NCBI RefSeq assembly: GCF_004348425.1
Contig: NZ_SMKK01000030.1
Span: 1 to 49,838, forward strand
DNA: 49,838 bases
Direction: 5' to 3'
Origin: Actinomadura sp. 7K507
GTDB lineage: Bacteria; Actinomycetota; Actinomycetes; Streptosporangiales; Streptosporangiaceae
A model generated the notes under the pieces. It searched no databases, was not told where the DNA came from, and saw nothing but the letters and a program-made list of their open reading frames with translations. Below are positions 1 through 7,947 of this stretch, one piece after another (the first letter of the stretch is position 1; each line of letters starts with the position of its first letter). A program made the position numbers and the translations under genes.

Positions 1-43
1 GGTGTGGGACGCGGGGGTGTGCGCCGGGCGGGCGCAGGCGTAA

Positions 44-136
44 CGGGCGGCGGCCGAGCAGGTGGAGGAGGTGCTGATCGAGTCGCTTGACCTGTGGGAC
101 GAGTACGAGCGGCGGACCGGCGAAGGTTGTCGGTGA
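44..136 (+). other. possible C-terminal remnant of an unidentified gene
   Basis: After an in-frame TAA at 41-43 this frame stays open to TGA 134-136 and encodes a charged, helix-like tail (AEQVEEVLIESLDLWDEYER). The composition looks like real coding sequence, but no start is visible and the stop at 41-43 interrupts it, so it is either a short tail gene, a degenerate gene or a frameshifted read at the contig edge. I do not recognise the family. I see no gene, tRNA or clear riboswitch between 137 and 248. Confidence 0.2.
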
Positions 137-248
137 TCCTTCTAGGTTCGGCGTCGGGTGTGGCGATCACGTATCGCTTGTCATGCGGAACCAGCTGTCC
201 CGCGCGGACGTCGCCCTCCATAAGTCTTTGTCGTCTCATTGACGATAT

Positions 249-917
249 GTGATCATTGCGGGCATGTCGGTGAACGTTCCGCTGGGCCCGCTGCTCGACC
301 CCGCCTTCCATGTCGGATCGGTGCCCACCACGTGGGCGGAGCTGCTCGGCTTCGCGACCGGCGCGGTCAACGTGTGGCTCGTCGTCCGGCAGAACATCCT
401 GAACTGGCCGATCGGGATCGCGAACGTCATCCTGCTCGGCCTGGTGTTCCTGGACGGCGGCCTCTACGCCGACTCCGGCCTCCAGGTCTTCTACGTCGCG
501 CTCCAGCTGTACGGATGGTGGGTGTGGCTGCACGGCGGCGAAGGCCGCGACAACCTCCCGGTCAGGCGCACGCGGCGCAACGAGTGGGCGGCCCTGATCG
601 TGGCGGGCGCGGCGGCCACGACTTTCCTGACCTGGGCGTTGTCCGTCTGGACGGACTCGACCGTGGCCTTCTGGGACGCCCTCACCACCTCGATCTCCCT
701 CATGGCCGTCTACGGGCAGTCGCGCAAGCTGCTGGAGTCGTGGTGGCTGTGGATCACCGCCGACCTCGTCTACATCCCGCTCTACTTCCATAAGGATCTG
801 AAGCTGACGAGCGTCCTGTACATCGTCTTCCTGACGCTTTGCGTGTTCGGACTGCTGGCCTGGCGACGCGACCTGCGCTCCCAGCCGGCAGGCGACCCCG
901 CTCCGGTGGCCGCATGA
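249..917 (+). CDS. pnuC: PnuC-family nicotinamide riboside/NMN transporter
   Basis: Polytopic membrane protein of 222 residues with about seven hydrophobic segments. It shows PnuC hallmarks: NWPIGIANVILLG followed by QVFYVALQLYGWWVW in the first half, and WWLWITADLVYIPLYF in the second. PnuC proteins move ribosylated nicotinamide by facilitated diffusion, trapped by phosphorylation inside the cell. The next gene is a NadR-type bifunctional enzyme that overlaps by ATGA, so the pair is almost certainly one transcription unit: uptake, then kinase plus adenylyltransferase to NAD. The start is uncertain: GTG 249 has no clear ribosome site, and ATG 264 (217 residues) is equally possible. The family is clear; nicotinamide riboside as substrate is inferred from the neighbour. 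Confidence 0.93.
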   Translation: MIIAGMSVNVPLGPLLDPAFHVGSVPTTWAELLGFATGAVNVWLVVRQNILNWPIGIANVILLGLVFLDGGLYADSGLQVFYVALQLYGWWVWLHGGEGRDNLPVRRTRRNEWAALIVAGAAATTFLTWALSVWTDSTVAFWDALTTSISLMAVYGQSRKLLESWWLWITADLVYIPLYFHKDLKLTSVLYIVFLTLCVFGLLAWRRDLRSQPAGDPAPVAA

Positions 918-2023
918 CGTACGCGCACGGGCTGGTGATCGGCAAGTTCTACCCGCCGCACGCCGGCCACCACCATCTGATCGACGTCGCGGCCGCGTCC
1001 TGCGCCCGGGTGAGCGTGGTCGTCGCCGCGTCCAGCGTCGAGAGCATCCCGCTCGCGCTGCGGACGGCGTGGCTCCGCGAGACGCACGAGCAGCCGCACG
1101 TGGAGATCGTCCCGGTGGTGGACGACGTGGAGATCGACTACGAGTCGGACGAGATCTGGTCGGCGCACGTCGCCGCGTTCCGGGCGGGCCTGGCGATGCG
1201 GTCGGGCCTCGGCGTGCCCGTCCCGCCGGTGGACGCGGTGTTCAGCTCCGAGGCGTACGGGCCCGAGTTGGCGGAGCGCTTCTCCGCCGTCCACGTGCCC
1301 GTGGATCCGCCGCGTGACCGCTTCCCCGTCAGCGGCACGGCCATCCGGGACGATCCCGTGCAGAACTGGGAGTTCCTGGCGCCCGCCGTCCGGGCGTATC
1401 TGGCGCGGCGGGTCGTGCTGGTCGGCGCCGAGTCGACCGGGACGACGACGCTGGCGCGGGCACTCGCCGCGCACTATGCCGAGCGGGGCGGTGTGTGGGC
1501 GGCGACCCGGTGGGTGCCGGAGTACGGGCGCACGTTCACCGAGGAGAAGCTCGCCGCCGCCCGCCGCGCCTCCGGCGACCCGTCGCTGTGGTTGGACGAC
1601 CTGGTGTGGGAGTCCGCCGACTTCACCCGGATCGCCGAGCATCATGCCGCCTTGGAGGACGCCGCCGCGCGGTCGGGTTCACCGCTGCTGGTCTGCGACA
1701 CCGACGCGTTCGCCACCGCCGTCTGGCACGAGCGTTATCTCGGTGCACCGGGGCCCGAGGTGGAGGCCGTTCACGAACGCACCCCGCACCATCTGTGGAT
1801 CCTCACGTCGCCGGAGGGCATCCCGTTCGAGCAGGACGGCTGGCGCGACGGAGAGTCGATCAGATCATGGATGTCGGGGCGGTTCGAGGAAGAACTTCAG
1901 AAACGGGGCCTGCCGCACATCACCGTGACGGGCCCCCACGAGCACCGTCTGGCCGCCGCCGTCGCGGCGACCGACGACCTGCTGACCAAGGGCTGGACCT
2001 TCAACACCCCGTTGACGCCCTAA
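914..2023 (+). CDS. nadR: NadR-type NMN adenylyltransferase / ribosylnicotinamide kinase
   Basis: 369-residue bifunctional NAD-salvage enzyme. The N-terminal half is a nucleotidyltransferase: GKFYPPHAGHHH near residues 10-21 carries the HxGH motif, and PVSGTAIR at 138-145 is the conserved (I/V)SGTxxR. The C-terminal half is a P-loop kinase, with GAESTGTTTLA at about 171-181. It lacks the N-terminal helix-turn-helix of enterobacterial NadR, so a repressor role is unlikely. The start at ATG 914 overlaps the pnuC stop (ATGA), and the protein begins directly with the nucleotidyltransferase strand; the open frame extends further upstream inside pnuC but that part is shadow. Product: NAD from nicotinamide riboside via NMN. 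Confidence 0.93.
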   Translation: MTYAHGLVIGKFYPPHAGHHHLIDVAAASCARVSVVVAASSVESIPLALRTAWLRETHEQPHVEIVPVVDDVEIDYESDEIWSAHVAAFRAGLAMRSGLGVPVPPVDAVFSSEAYGPELAERFSAVHVPVDPPRDRFPVSGTAIRDDPVQNWEFLAPAVRAYLARRVVLVGAESTGTTTLARALAAHYAERGGVWAATRWVPEYGRTFTEEKLAAARRASGDPSLWLDDLVWESADFTRIAEHHAALEDAAARSGSPLLVCDTDAFATAVWHERYLGAPGPEVEAVHERTPHHLWILTSPEGIPFEQDGWRDGESIRSWMSGRFEEELQKRGLPHITVTGPHEHRLAAAVAATDDLLTKGWTFNTPLTP

Positions 2024-2036
2024 CCTTTGGCGTTCC

Positions 2037-2321
2037 TCACGAGCGAAGGAGCATTCTCGTGACGTAGAACTCCTTGATCTCCATCATCACCACGTACTCG
2101 ATGAATATCCCGGAGCTCTCGACGAGGAGGCTGTACGCAACATCCTGTCGCTTTGCGCGTACTCCTGGTGGGGCATGGCCCATGTCGACCGCCGTGCCCG
2201 CCTTCAAAGCGAAGTCACAGAAGAACTCGACGAAGAACTTCTCCATCGATGGCATCGAGTCCATGACATCGCATACCGGTTCCGAGCAGAAGACGGTCCA
2301 TCCGCCCTTCGCGGGGATCAC
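2037..2321 (-). CDS. small protein, possible RelE/ParE-like toxin
   Basis: 94-residue protein whose GTG start (2321) overlaps the TGA of the upstream gene (GTGA). The layout resembles the RelE/ParE fold of actinobacterial toxins: an opening WTVFCSEPV strand, a helix with SMEKFFVEFFCDFALKAG, then late strands (VAYSLLVESSGIFIEYVVMMEIKEFYVTRMLL). Key catalytic residues cannot be assigned with confidence. Paired with the DUF6247-like gene before it, it fits a type II toxin-antitoxin layout with the antitoxin first. It could instead be an unrelated small pair. I infer the toxin role only from size, fold-like pattern and context. Confidence 0.5.
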   Translation of the reverse strand: MIPAKGGWTVFCSEPVCDVMDSMPSMEKFFVEFFCDFALKAGTAVDMGHAPPGVRAKRQDVAYSLLVESSGIFIEYVVMMEIKEFYVTRMLLRS

Positions 2322-2626
2322 GTCGCGTCGTCGACGCGGACCTGCCAGCGGGCACGGAGCTCCTCGATGGAGACCTTCTTGCCCTCGTTCATCTCCTTGA
2401 TCGTTCGAGCTCGACGCTCCTCGCGGTAGGGGTCCTGGTCCAGGTGCGCCTCGGCCCACCAGCCGTCCATGACCTGCTTGTAGTCGTCCTCTTCTTTGGC
2501 GGCCATGACCTCTTCGAGGAACCTGGTCCGCTTCTCCTCGGTCAGCCAGTCGCTGATGCCCTTGATCGTCCGCGGGACCCGGTGAACCTGGCCCGGGAGG
2601 AGGGGCTCTACCGGTTGTGCGCTCAT
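2318..2626 (-). CDS. DUF6247-like small protein, candidate antitoxin
   Basis: 102-residue, highly charged, mostly helical protein. The core (TEEKRTRFLEEVMAAKEEDD, then VMDGWWAEAHLDQDP) resembles DUF6247-type proteins, which have a helix followed by a WW-containing segment and often precede a small toxin-like gene in actinomycetes. A strong ribosome site (AGGAG, six bases before the ATG at 2626) fixes the start. A possible -10 (TAGGGT on the minus strand, 2673-2678) sits about 50 bases upstream. The stop is overlapped by the next gene, so the two are translationally coupled. Antitoxin function is inferred. Confidence 0.55.
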   Translation of the reverse strand: MSAQPVEPLLPGQVHRVPRTIKGISDWLTEEKRTRFLEEVMAAKEEDDYKQVMDGWWAEAHLDQDPYREERRARTIKEMNEGKKVSIEELRARWQVRVDDAT

Positions 2627-2685
2627 GTCACTCCTGACTGTCTCGTTCGGTCCCCGCTCACCCGTACACCGGGACCCTACAGCCT

Positions 2686-2705
2686 CCCTCCGACAGGACG
2701 GAGGG
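2686..2705 (-). terminator. hairpin after the GH2 gene
   Basis: CCCTCCG / CGGAGGG arms of seven perfect pairs around a six-base loop lie immediately downstream of the GH2 stop codon (2706-2708). There is no long U-tract, which is common for actinobacterial intrinsic terminators. Confidence 0.5.
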
Positions 2706-5700
2706 TCATTTCGAGGGACGGAGCGTATTGGCCTCCTTGCCCGTAAGAGGGCGCAAAAGCGTTTTGTAGGAATAGGTGCGATCTGGTCGGGTTTGATATT
2801 CCGGGCGGACTGGATTCGGCGTGTCGCCGACGCCGGTCACGGAGTGGTCGATATGGAGGGTGTTCCAGCCCGGATTGCGGACGCGGGCGAACGGATAAAG
2901 CGCGCGGTCCAGGTCGTCGTACGGAGTGACGCTCGCCTCGATGGTCCCGTCGACGCCCGCGGCCAGGAGGCCCGAGCGGCCGTCGGTCAGCAGCGTCCAG
3001 CGGACGTCGTCGTGGTTGCCGTGAGCCTGCGGCCGGTAGTAGGAGACGTACTGCTCGTCGACCGTGGACGAATAGACGCCCATGGGCGTGCCGTCCTTGC
3101 GGTCGTTGTAGTTGCCGACCGGGCCGCGCCCGTACCAGGCGAACTCCTCGTAGCGGCCGGGCACCTTGAGCGTGTATCCGACGCGGGCCAGATAGGGCAG
3201 GCTTCTGACCTGGCCCTGCGGGACGACCTGGTGGGTCAGCTCGATCTGCCCGGCGCCGTCGACGACGTACGTGGCGGTCTGGTCGAACCACGCTTCGGGA
3301 CGGTCGGGAGCGGCGGTCCTCGCGGTGATGCCGACGGTGACCCTCCCGCCGTCCGCCACCGTCACGCTGGTCGGGGTGGTGGCGAGGCGGTCGAGGCCGA
3401 GACGGCGCCAGTCCTCGCCTTCGGCGCGTCCCCAGGTGTAGGTCTCGTTGCTGATCGGCGGCCGCCACACGTCGAGTTCCGGTCCGGTGCGGAGCAGTTC
3501 CCGTCCGCGGGCGCGCATGGACGTCATGGTGCCCTTGGACTTGTCGAAGACGTACCGGAACCCCTTGCCGGTGACGACGATTTCCTTGCCGTTCTCCTTC
3601 GCATCGACGTCTCCGGTCGCAGGTTCACGAATTCCGGGTACCTCGGTTCCCCCGGCGGAGAATTGGCCGAAGCCCACCACGCGGCCGTCCTCGACGACCT
3701 CCACCGTCAACCAGCGTTCCGCATTGGACGGATTGGCGGGCGGGGGCGGAATGCGCACATCAGCGGTCCCTCCCGGCGGCAGTTTCGCTCGCGACTTCCC
3801 GGACGAAAGGGTTCGGGAACCTTCCGTGTATCTCCAGCGCAGTTGCGGAGAGCCGGTGGCGAAGGACCGCTCGCTGGAGACCGACACCTTCCCGTCCGCG
3901 CGCGTGACGCGGAACGGCGACTGCACCCACGACAGCTGGGCCGTCTCCGGCTGGACGTACCGGTCGGAGCCGACCAGCCCGTCGTCCCCGGACAGGCTCG
4001 GCCCGTTCGACAGGAACGTGCCCTTGGCGTCGAAGTCGTCGAAGTCCAGGGCGAGGATGGCGTCCTTCTTCGGGTCCTTGCCTCCGTCCAGCTCAGAGGA
4101 CGTGAGGGCGCGGCCGTAGATGCGGACGTCGTCGATGGTGCCGTGCGCCATCCGGCCCTCGTAGGCGTCCTGCATGGTCTCGGAGTTGCGGGCGACGTTG
4201 ACGTCCCACGACGACCGGTCGATGGCCCCGGTGAAGGGGACGGACGCGGCCTCACGCCCGTCGACGTACAGCCGCAGGGCCGTCCCGTCGTAGGTGCCCG
4301 TGACCCGGTGCCACGTGTCGTACCAGTTCGCCGGGACGGGCGCGCGGACCGTCCGCCACGTGCCGCTGTGGACGAAGAACTCCAGAGTGGTCTCGTTCGA
4401 CATCTTCAGCGCGTACGAGTGGTCGCCCTTCCCCACGATGGTGAAGTCGCCCGTCCACGGGCGGACGGGTTTCACCCACGCGTCCAGCGTGACGGACGTC
4501 CCGGTGAGGTCGAAGCGCCGGTCCCGGTAGACCTCGACGTAGTCGTCCAGGCCGGAGAAGTACAACGCCTTCCCCCGATGGCCGTCCACCACCTTCGGTA
4601 AGCCCTGCTGCCAGGCGGGGATGTCGTTGCCGGAGCTGTCGGGCGTGGTGATGCGCGGATGCCGCAGGTTCGCCTCGGCCCAGTCCCAGATGAACCCGCC
4701 CTGCGTCTGCGGATGCCGCCGGATCACCTCCCAGAACTCGCGGAAGTTGCCGAGGCTGTTGCCCATCGCGTGGGCGTACTCCCCCATGATGATCGGTTTC
4801 GTGGTGGCGGCGGCCTGCGCCTCCAGCCGGGCCGGCGTCGGGTAGCGCGGCCCCCAGATGTCGGCGAAGGGGGCGTCGCCGTCCGGGTGGTTCGACTGGT
4901 GGTACAGCGGACGTGTGGGGTCGGTGGCGCCGGCGTAGTCGGCCATCTTGTAGTGGGCCGCGCCGAGCCCGGCCTCGTTCCCGGTGTCCCACATCAGGAC
5001 GCTCGGATGGTTCTTGTCGCGCGCCATCATGGCCTTGAACCGGTCGAGGAACGCCTTCTGCCATTCGGGGCGGTCGGCGAGGCAGTCCTGGTCGCCTGTC
5101 TTGCCGCAGTCCTCCCAGTTGTGGGTCTCGATGTCGACCTCGTCGTCGATCCACAGGCCGCGCCGGTCGGCGAGGTCGTACAGGTACGGGTCGGACGGGT
5201 AGTGCGCGGTCCGGACGGCGTTGATGTTCAGCCGTTTCATCAGCGCCACGTCCGACTCCATACGGCCGCGGGTCTGGTGGCGTCCCGTGTCGGGGTCGGT
5301 CTCGGCACGGTTGACGCCCTTGATGAGGATGCGTCTCCCGTTGACGAGGAGCTGCCTGTCCTTCACCTCGATCTCGCGGAACCCGAGGGTCTCGGCCGTG
5401 GTGTGGACGACGCGTCCCCGCGAGTCGGCCAGTTCGAGGACGAGCGTGTACAGGTTCGGTGTCTCGTCCGTCCACTTCTCCGGGTTCCGCACCGGTGCCG
5501 TGAGCCGCAGCGACGCGCCGCCGTCCTCGACGTTCGTCTTGCCTGAGATGCGCTGCACGTTCCGTCCATCGGGGTCGACCAGGGTGGCGCGGACGGTGTG
5601 CTCGCCCTGCGGCCCGTCCTTGCTGCCGACGACGAGGCCGACGTTCAACGTGGCGTCGCGGTAGGCGTCGTCAAGGTCTGTGGTGATGGTGGCGTCACGC

Positions 5701-6482
5701 AGGTACGTCTTCGGTGTGGAGTACGCCCAGACGGAACGGAAGATGCCGCTGTACCGCCACTGGTCGACGTCTTCCATGTAGGAGGCGGAGCTCCACCTGT
5801 GCACCTGAACGGCGACTTTGTTCTCACCTGCGTGCACGAAGTCGGTGATGTCGAATTCGGCGGGGGTGTAGCCGCCCTGGTCGTAGCCGGCGTACTTTCC
5901 GTTCACCCACACGAAGTAGGAGCTGACGACCCCTTCGAAGCGCAGGAAGGTCCGGCGGCCGTCCCAGTCGTCCGGCACGTCGAGCCTCTTCACGTACGCG
6001 CCGGTGGGGTTGATGTCGCGGGGCGTCTTGGGCGGGTCGTCCGGCCACACCTCGGTCGGGATGTTGCGGAACATCGGGTGGTCCAGCCGGTCGCTCTGCC
6101 AGGTGTGCGGCACCTTGACCTCGCGCCAGCGCGACGTGTCGTATCCCGGCTCGTGAAAGCCCCCGGGCACCTCGTCCGGACGGTCGGCGATCGCGAAACG
6201 CCAGTCGCCGTCCAGCGATCTCGACCAGCGGGAGCCCTTCCCCTGCCGCGCCTGACCGGCGTCCTCATAGGGGCGGAGCACCGCGTGCGGGGTTTCCTGG
6301 CCCTCCCCCACCATTTCGGGGTCGTCCAGGTACGTGTAGACGTCGGGCGGCGGCGCGGAGGCCGCGGCCGGGGCGGGCAGCGCCGGCGCGATCAGCGCCG
6401 TCGCCGCGAGCAGGACCACCAGCAGGCGATGCACAGGACGATCATCGTGGCGGCGGGCGCGGGAGCGGGGGAACGAGGTCAT
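2706..6482 (-). CDS. secreted LacZ-type GH2 beta-galactosidase with LamG-like insert
   Basis: 1258-residue extracellular glycoside hydrolase. A signal peptide spans about residues 1-43 (Arg-rich start, LLVVLLAATALIAPALP, Ala-rich cleavage zone). The GH2 sugar-binding and immunoglobulin-like domains (about 85-375) precede the TIM barrel. The acid/base is E503 in WDTGNEAG and the nucleophile E568 in IMGEYAHAMGNS; RTAHYPSDP at about 424-432 is the family signature. A LamG/concanavalin-like domain (about 632-800) is placed between the barrel and the beta-galactosidase small-chain-like C terminus. The GGAGG-type site upstream of ATG 6482 supports the start. It probably releases galactose or a related sugar outside the cell. 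The exact substrate is unknown. Tandem 16-bp boxes upstream suggest sugar-responsive control. Confidence 0.9.
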   Translation of the reverse strand: MTSFPRSRARRHDDRPVHRLLVVLLAATALIAPALPAPAAASAPPPDVYTYLDDPEMVGEGQETPHAVLRPYEDAGQARQGKGSRWSRSLDGDWRFAIADRPDEVPGGFHEPGYDTSRWREVKVPHTWQSDRLDHPMFRNIPTEVWPDDPPKTPRDINPTGAYVKRLDVPDDWDGRRTFLRFEGVVSSYFVWVNGKYAGYDQGGYTPAEFDITDFVHAGENKVAVQVHRWSSASYMEDVDQWRYSGIFRSVWAYSTPKTYLRDATITTDLDDAYRDATLNVGLVVGSKDGPQGEHTVRATLVDPDGRNVQRISGKTNVEDGGASLRLTAPVRNPEKWTDETPNLYTLVLELADSRGRVVHTTAETLGFREIEVKDRQLLVNGRRILIKGVNRAETDPDTGRHQTRGRMESDVALMKRLNINAVRTAHYPSDPYLYDLADRRGLWIDDEVDIETHNWEDCGKTGDQDCLADRPEWQKAFLDRFKAMMARDKNHPSVLMWDTGNEAGLGAAHYKMADYAGATDPTRPLYHQSNHPDGDAPFADIWGPRYPTPARLEAQAAATTKPIIMGEYAHAMGNSLGNFREFWEVIRRHPQTQGGFIWDWAEANLRHPRITTPDSSGNDIPAWQQGLPKVVDGHRGKALYFSGLDDYVEVYRDRRFDLTGTSVTLDAWVKPVRPWTGDFTIVGKGDHSYALKMSNETTLEFFVHSGTWRTVRAPVPANWYDTWHRVTGTYDGTALRLYVDGREAASVPFTGAIDRSSWDVNVARNSETMQDAYEGRMAHGTIDDVRIYGRALTSSELDGGKDPKKDAILALDFDDFDAKGTFLSNGPSLSGDDGLVGSDRYVQPETAQLSWVQSPFRVTRADGKVSVSSERSFATGSPQLRWRYTEGSRTLSSGKSRAKLPPGGTADVRIPPPPANPSNAERWLTVEVVEDGRVVGFGQFSAGGTEVPGIREPATGDVDAKENGKEIVVTGKGFRYVFDKSKGTMTSMRARGRELLRTGPELDVWRPPISNETYTWGRAEGEDWRRLGLDRLATTPTSVTVADGGRVTVGITARTAAPDRPEAWFDQTATYVVDGAGQIELTHQVVPQGQVRSLPYLARVGYTLKVPGRYEEFAWYGRGPVGNYNDRKDGTPMGVYSSTVDEQYVSYYRPQAHGNHDDVRWTLLTDGRSGLLAAGVDGTIEASVTPYDDLDRALYPFARVRNPGWNTLHIDHSVTGVGDTPNPVRPEYQTRPDRTYSYKTLLRPLTGKEANTLRPSK

Positions 6483-6525
6483 CGGCGTGGCGCCTCCTCG
6501 CGGGCAGGCCCCCTGACGACACCCG

Positions 6526-6561
6526 GTACTCGATCTCTACATCCTGTACTTGATCACTACA
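6526..6561 (-). promoter_or_regulatory. tandem 16-bp operator-like boxes before the GH2 gene
   Basis: Two near-identical boxes, GTACTCGATCTCTACA (6526-6541) and GTACTTGATCACTACA (6546-6561), match at 14 of 16 positions and start 20 bp apart, about two helical turns. They lie 44-79 bases upstream of the GH2 start, in otherwise GC-rich sequence. This is the geometry of cooperative repressor sites. The nearby ROK regulator is the obvious candidate ligand, but that is inference. Confidence 0.45.
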
Positions 6562-6628
6562 CCGGACGCTAGGCGCGGCTCGCGCCGCGGTCAACGCGTC
6601 ACGGCGGGTTCGCCGCACGACTGGCGCT

Positions 6629-7822
6629 TCATGACAGCCGGGACGGCCGCGCTTGGCGCACTTCGCCGCTTTCGGGCAGACCGGACGCAGCCGGACCGGC
6701 CGGGCGGTCGACGCGGAAGAGGTCCTCGTCGATCCGGTCCAGCGCCAGCCGGACCGCGCCGAGCGCCACCGACTCGTCCCCCAGCTCGGACGCCTCGATG
6801 CGGACCGGGCTCAGGCACAGCGGCTCGACCTGCCGCCGCAGCGCCGAGACCAGCGGGTCCCCGGCCCTGACCAGCGGCCCGCCGACCACGATCACCTCCG
6901 GATCGAGGGCGAGCGCCATCGCCGCGACCCCCCGCGCCATCCGCGCCGCGAGCCGCTCCACGACCGCCGCCCTGGAGGCCGAGGTCAGCTCCGCCAGTGC
7001 CGCGCTCGCCTCCTGCGGGCTGATGTTCGTGCCGGTGATGAGGGCGGCGGTGGTGTCGCGCAGGCCCATCTCGGGGAGCATTCCTATCTCGCCCGCGGCT
7101 CCCCGGCGGCCCCGGTGCAGGCGTCCGCCGATGAGCGCCCCGGTGCCGGTGTGCAGGCCCGCGTGGACGCACACGACGTCGTCGACGTCGCGTGCGGCGC
7201 CGCGCCAGCGTTCCGCCATCGCGGCCAGGTTGGCGTCGTTCTCCACGAGGACGGGGCAGGGGAACGAGCGGCCGAGTTCGCGGGCCAGGTGGACGCCCTC
7301 CCAGCCGGGGACGACCGTGCAGGACGTGACCGTCCCGTCCGGCGCGACGACGCCCGGCGTCCCGGCCGCCACGGCCCACAGGGAGCGCCGTTCGACGCCC
7401 GTGACCGTGAGGCACGCCTTGACCGCGGCGCGCACGGCCGCGATCCGCTCGGCGGGCGGCGCCTGGACGTCCAGGCCGGCGTGGTGCCCGCCGGTGACCT
7501 GGCCGGTGAGGTCGGTGACGACGATGCGCACCCGGTGCGCGTCAATGTCGATGCCGAGCGCGTAGCCGGCCTCCGCACGGAACCGGTAGCGGCGGGCGGG
7601 ACGGCCCAGCCCGGCGCCGGGACGCGGCGCGTCCTCCGCGGCGAGGCCCCGGTCGGTCAGCTCTCCGAGTACGCCCTCGGTGGTGGGCCGGGACAGCCCG
7701 ACCCGCCCGGCCAGCTCGGACAGCGTGCACTCGCCGCCGTCGCGCAGCGCCCGCAGGACCGCGGCCGCGTTGAGGCGGCGGAGCACCGAGGGGTCGCCCC
7801 CGTGCAGGGAGTGTTGTGTCAC
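6629..7822 (-). CDS. ROK-family transcriptional regulator
   Basis: 397-residue regulator with an N-terminal winged helix (VLRRLNAAAVLRALRDGG, then SELAGRVGLSRPTTEGVLGEL) and a sugar-kinase-like ROK domain (ALGIDIDAHRVRIVVTDL phosphate loop; VLVENDANLAAMAE; GAAGEIGM). The usual ROK zinc motif CxCGxxGC is absent. I place the start at GTG 7822 because AAGAGGTG lies three to four bases upstream and the protein then begins like other ROK regulators; ATG 7858 and TTG 7867 are alternatives that lack a ribosome site. It is divergent from the oxidoreductase/sugar-binding operon and sits beside the GH2 gene, so it likely controls this sugar block in response to a carbohydrate or sugar phosphate. Confidence 0.88.
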   Translation of the reverse strand: MTQHSLHGGDPSVLRRLNAAAVLRALRDGGECTLSELAGRVGLSRPTTEGVLGELTDRGLAAEDAPRPGAGLGRPARRYRFRAEAGYALGIDIDAHRVRIVVTDLTGQVTGGHHAGLDVQAPPAERIAAVRAAVKACLTVTGVERRSLWAVAAGTPGVVAPDGTVTSCTVVPGWEGVHLARELGRSFPCPVLVENDANLAAMAERWRGAARDVDDVVCVHAGLHTGTGALIGGRLHRGRRGAAGEIGMLPEMGLRDTTAALITGTNISPQEASAALAELTSASRAAVVERLAARMARGVAAMALALDPEVIVVGGPLVRAGDPLVSALRRQVEPLCLSPVRIEASELGDESVALGAVRLALDRIDEDLFRVDRPAGPAASGLPESGEVRQARPSRLS

Positions 7823-7866
7823 GGCACCTCTTGACAGCGATCGGCGGACGGACGACATTATTGCCA

Positions 7867-7887
7867 AACTACTTATAAAAGGTAGTT
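7867..7887. promoter_or_regulatory. palindromic operator candidate in the ROK/oxidoreductase divergent region
   Basis: AACTAC and GTAGTT form perfect six-base arms around the AT-rich spacer TTATAAAAG. The element lies between the divergent ROK and oxidoreductase genes, is the most AT-rich stretch nearby, and overlaps where promoter elements should be. It is a good candidate for autoregulation by the ROK protein. Shared ACTAC/GTA half-motifs with the boxes at 6526-6561 are suggestive only. Confidence 0.45.
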
Positions 7888-7947
7888 ACGTAATGCGCCC
7901 CAGGGGCTGGTGGCGCCAAGGATACAGAGGTCAGGAGGCCCTACCCG

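Noticed and set aside
137..248. NAD-sensing riboswitch before pnuC
   Set aside because: No consensus stems or conserved loops that I can recognise.
2625..4601. Plus-strand open frame of about 658 codons
   Set aside because: Antisense to the GH2 gene, whose signal peptide, catalytic motifs and ribosome site are clear.
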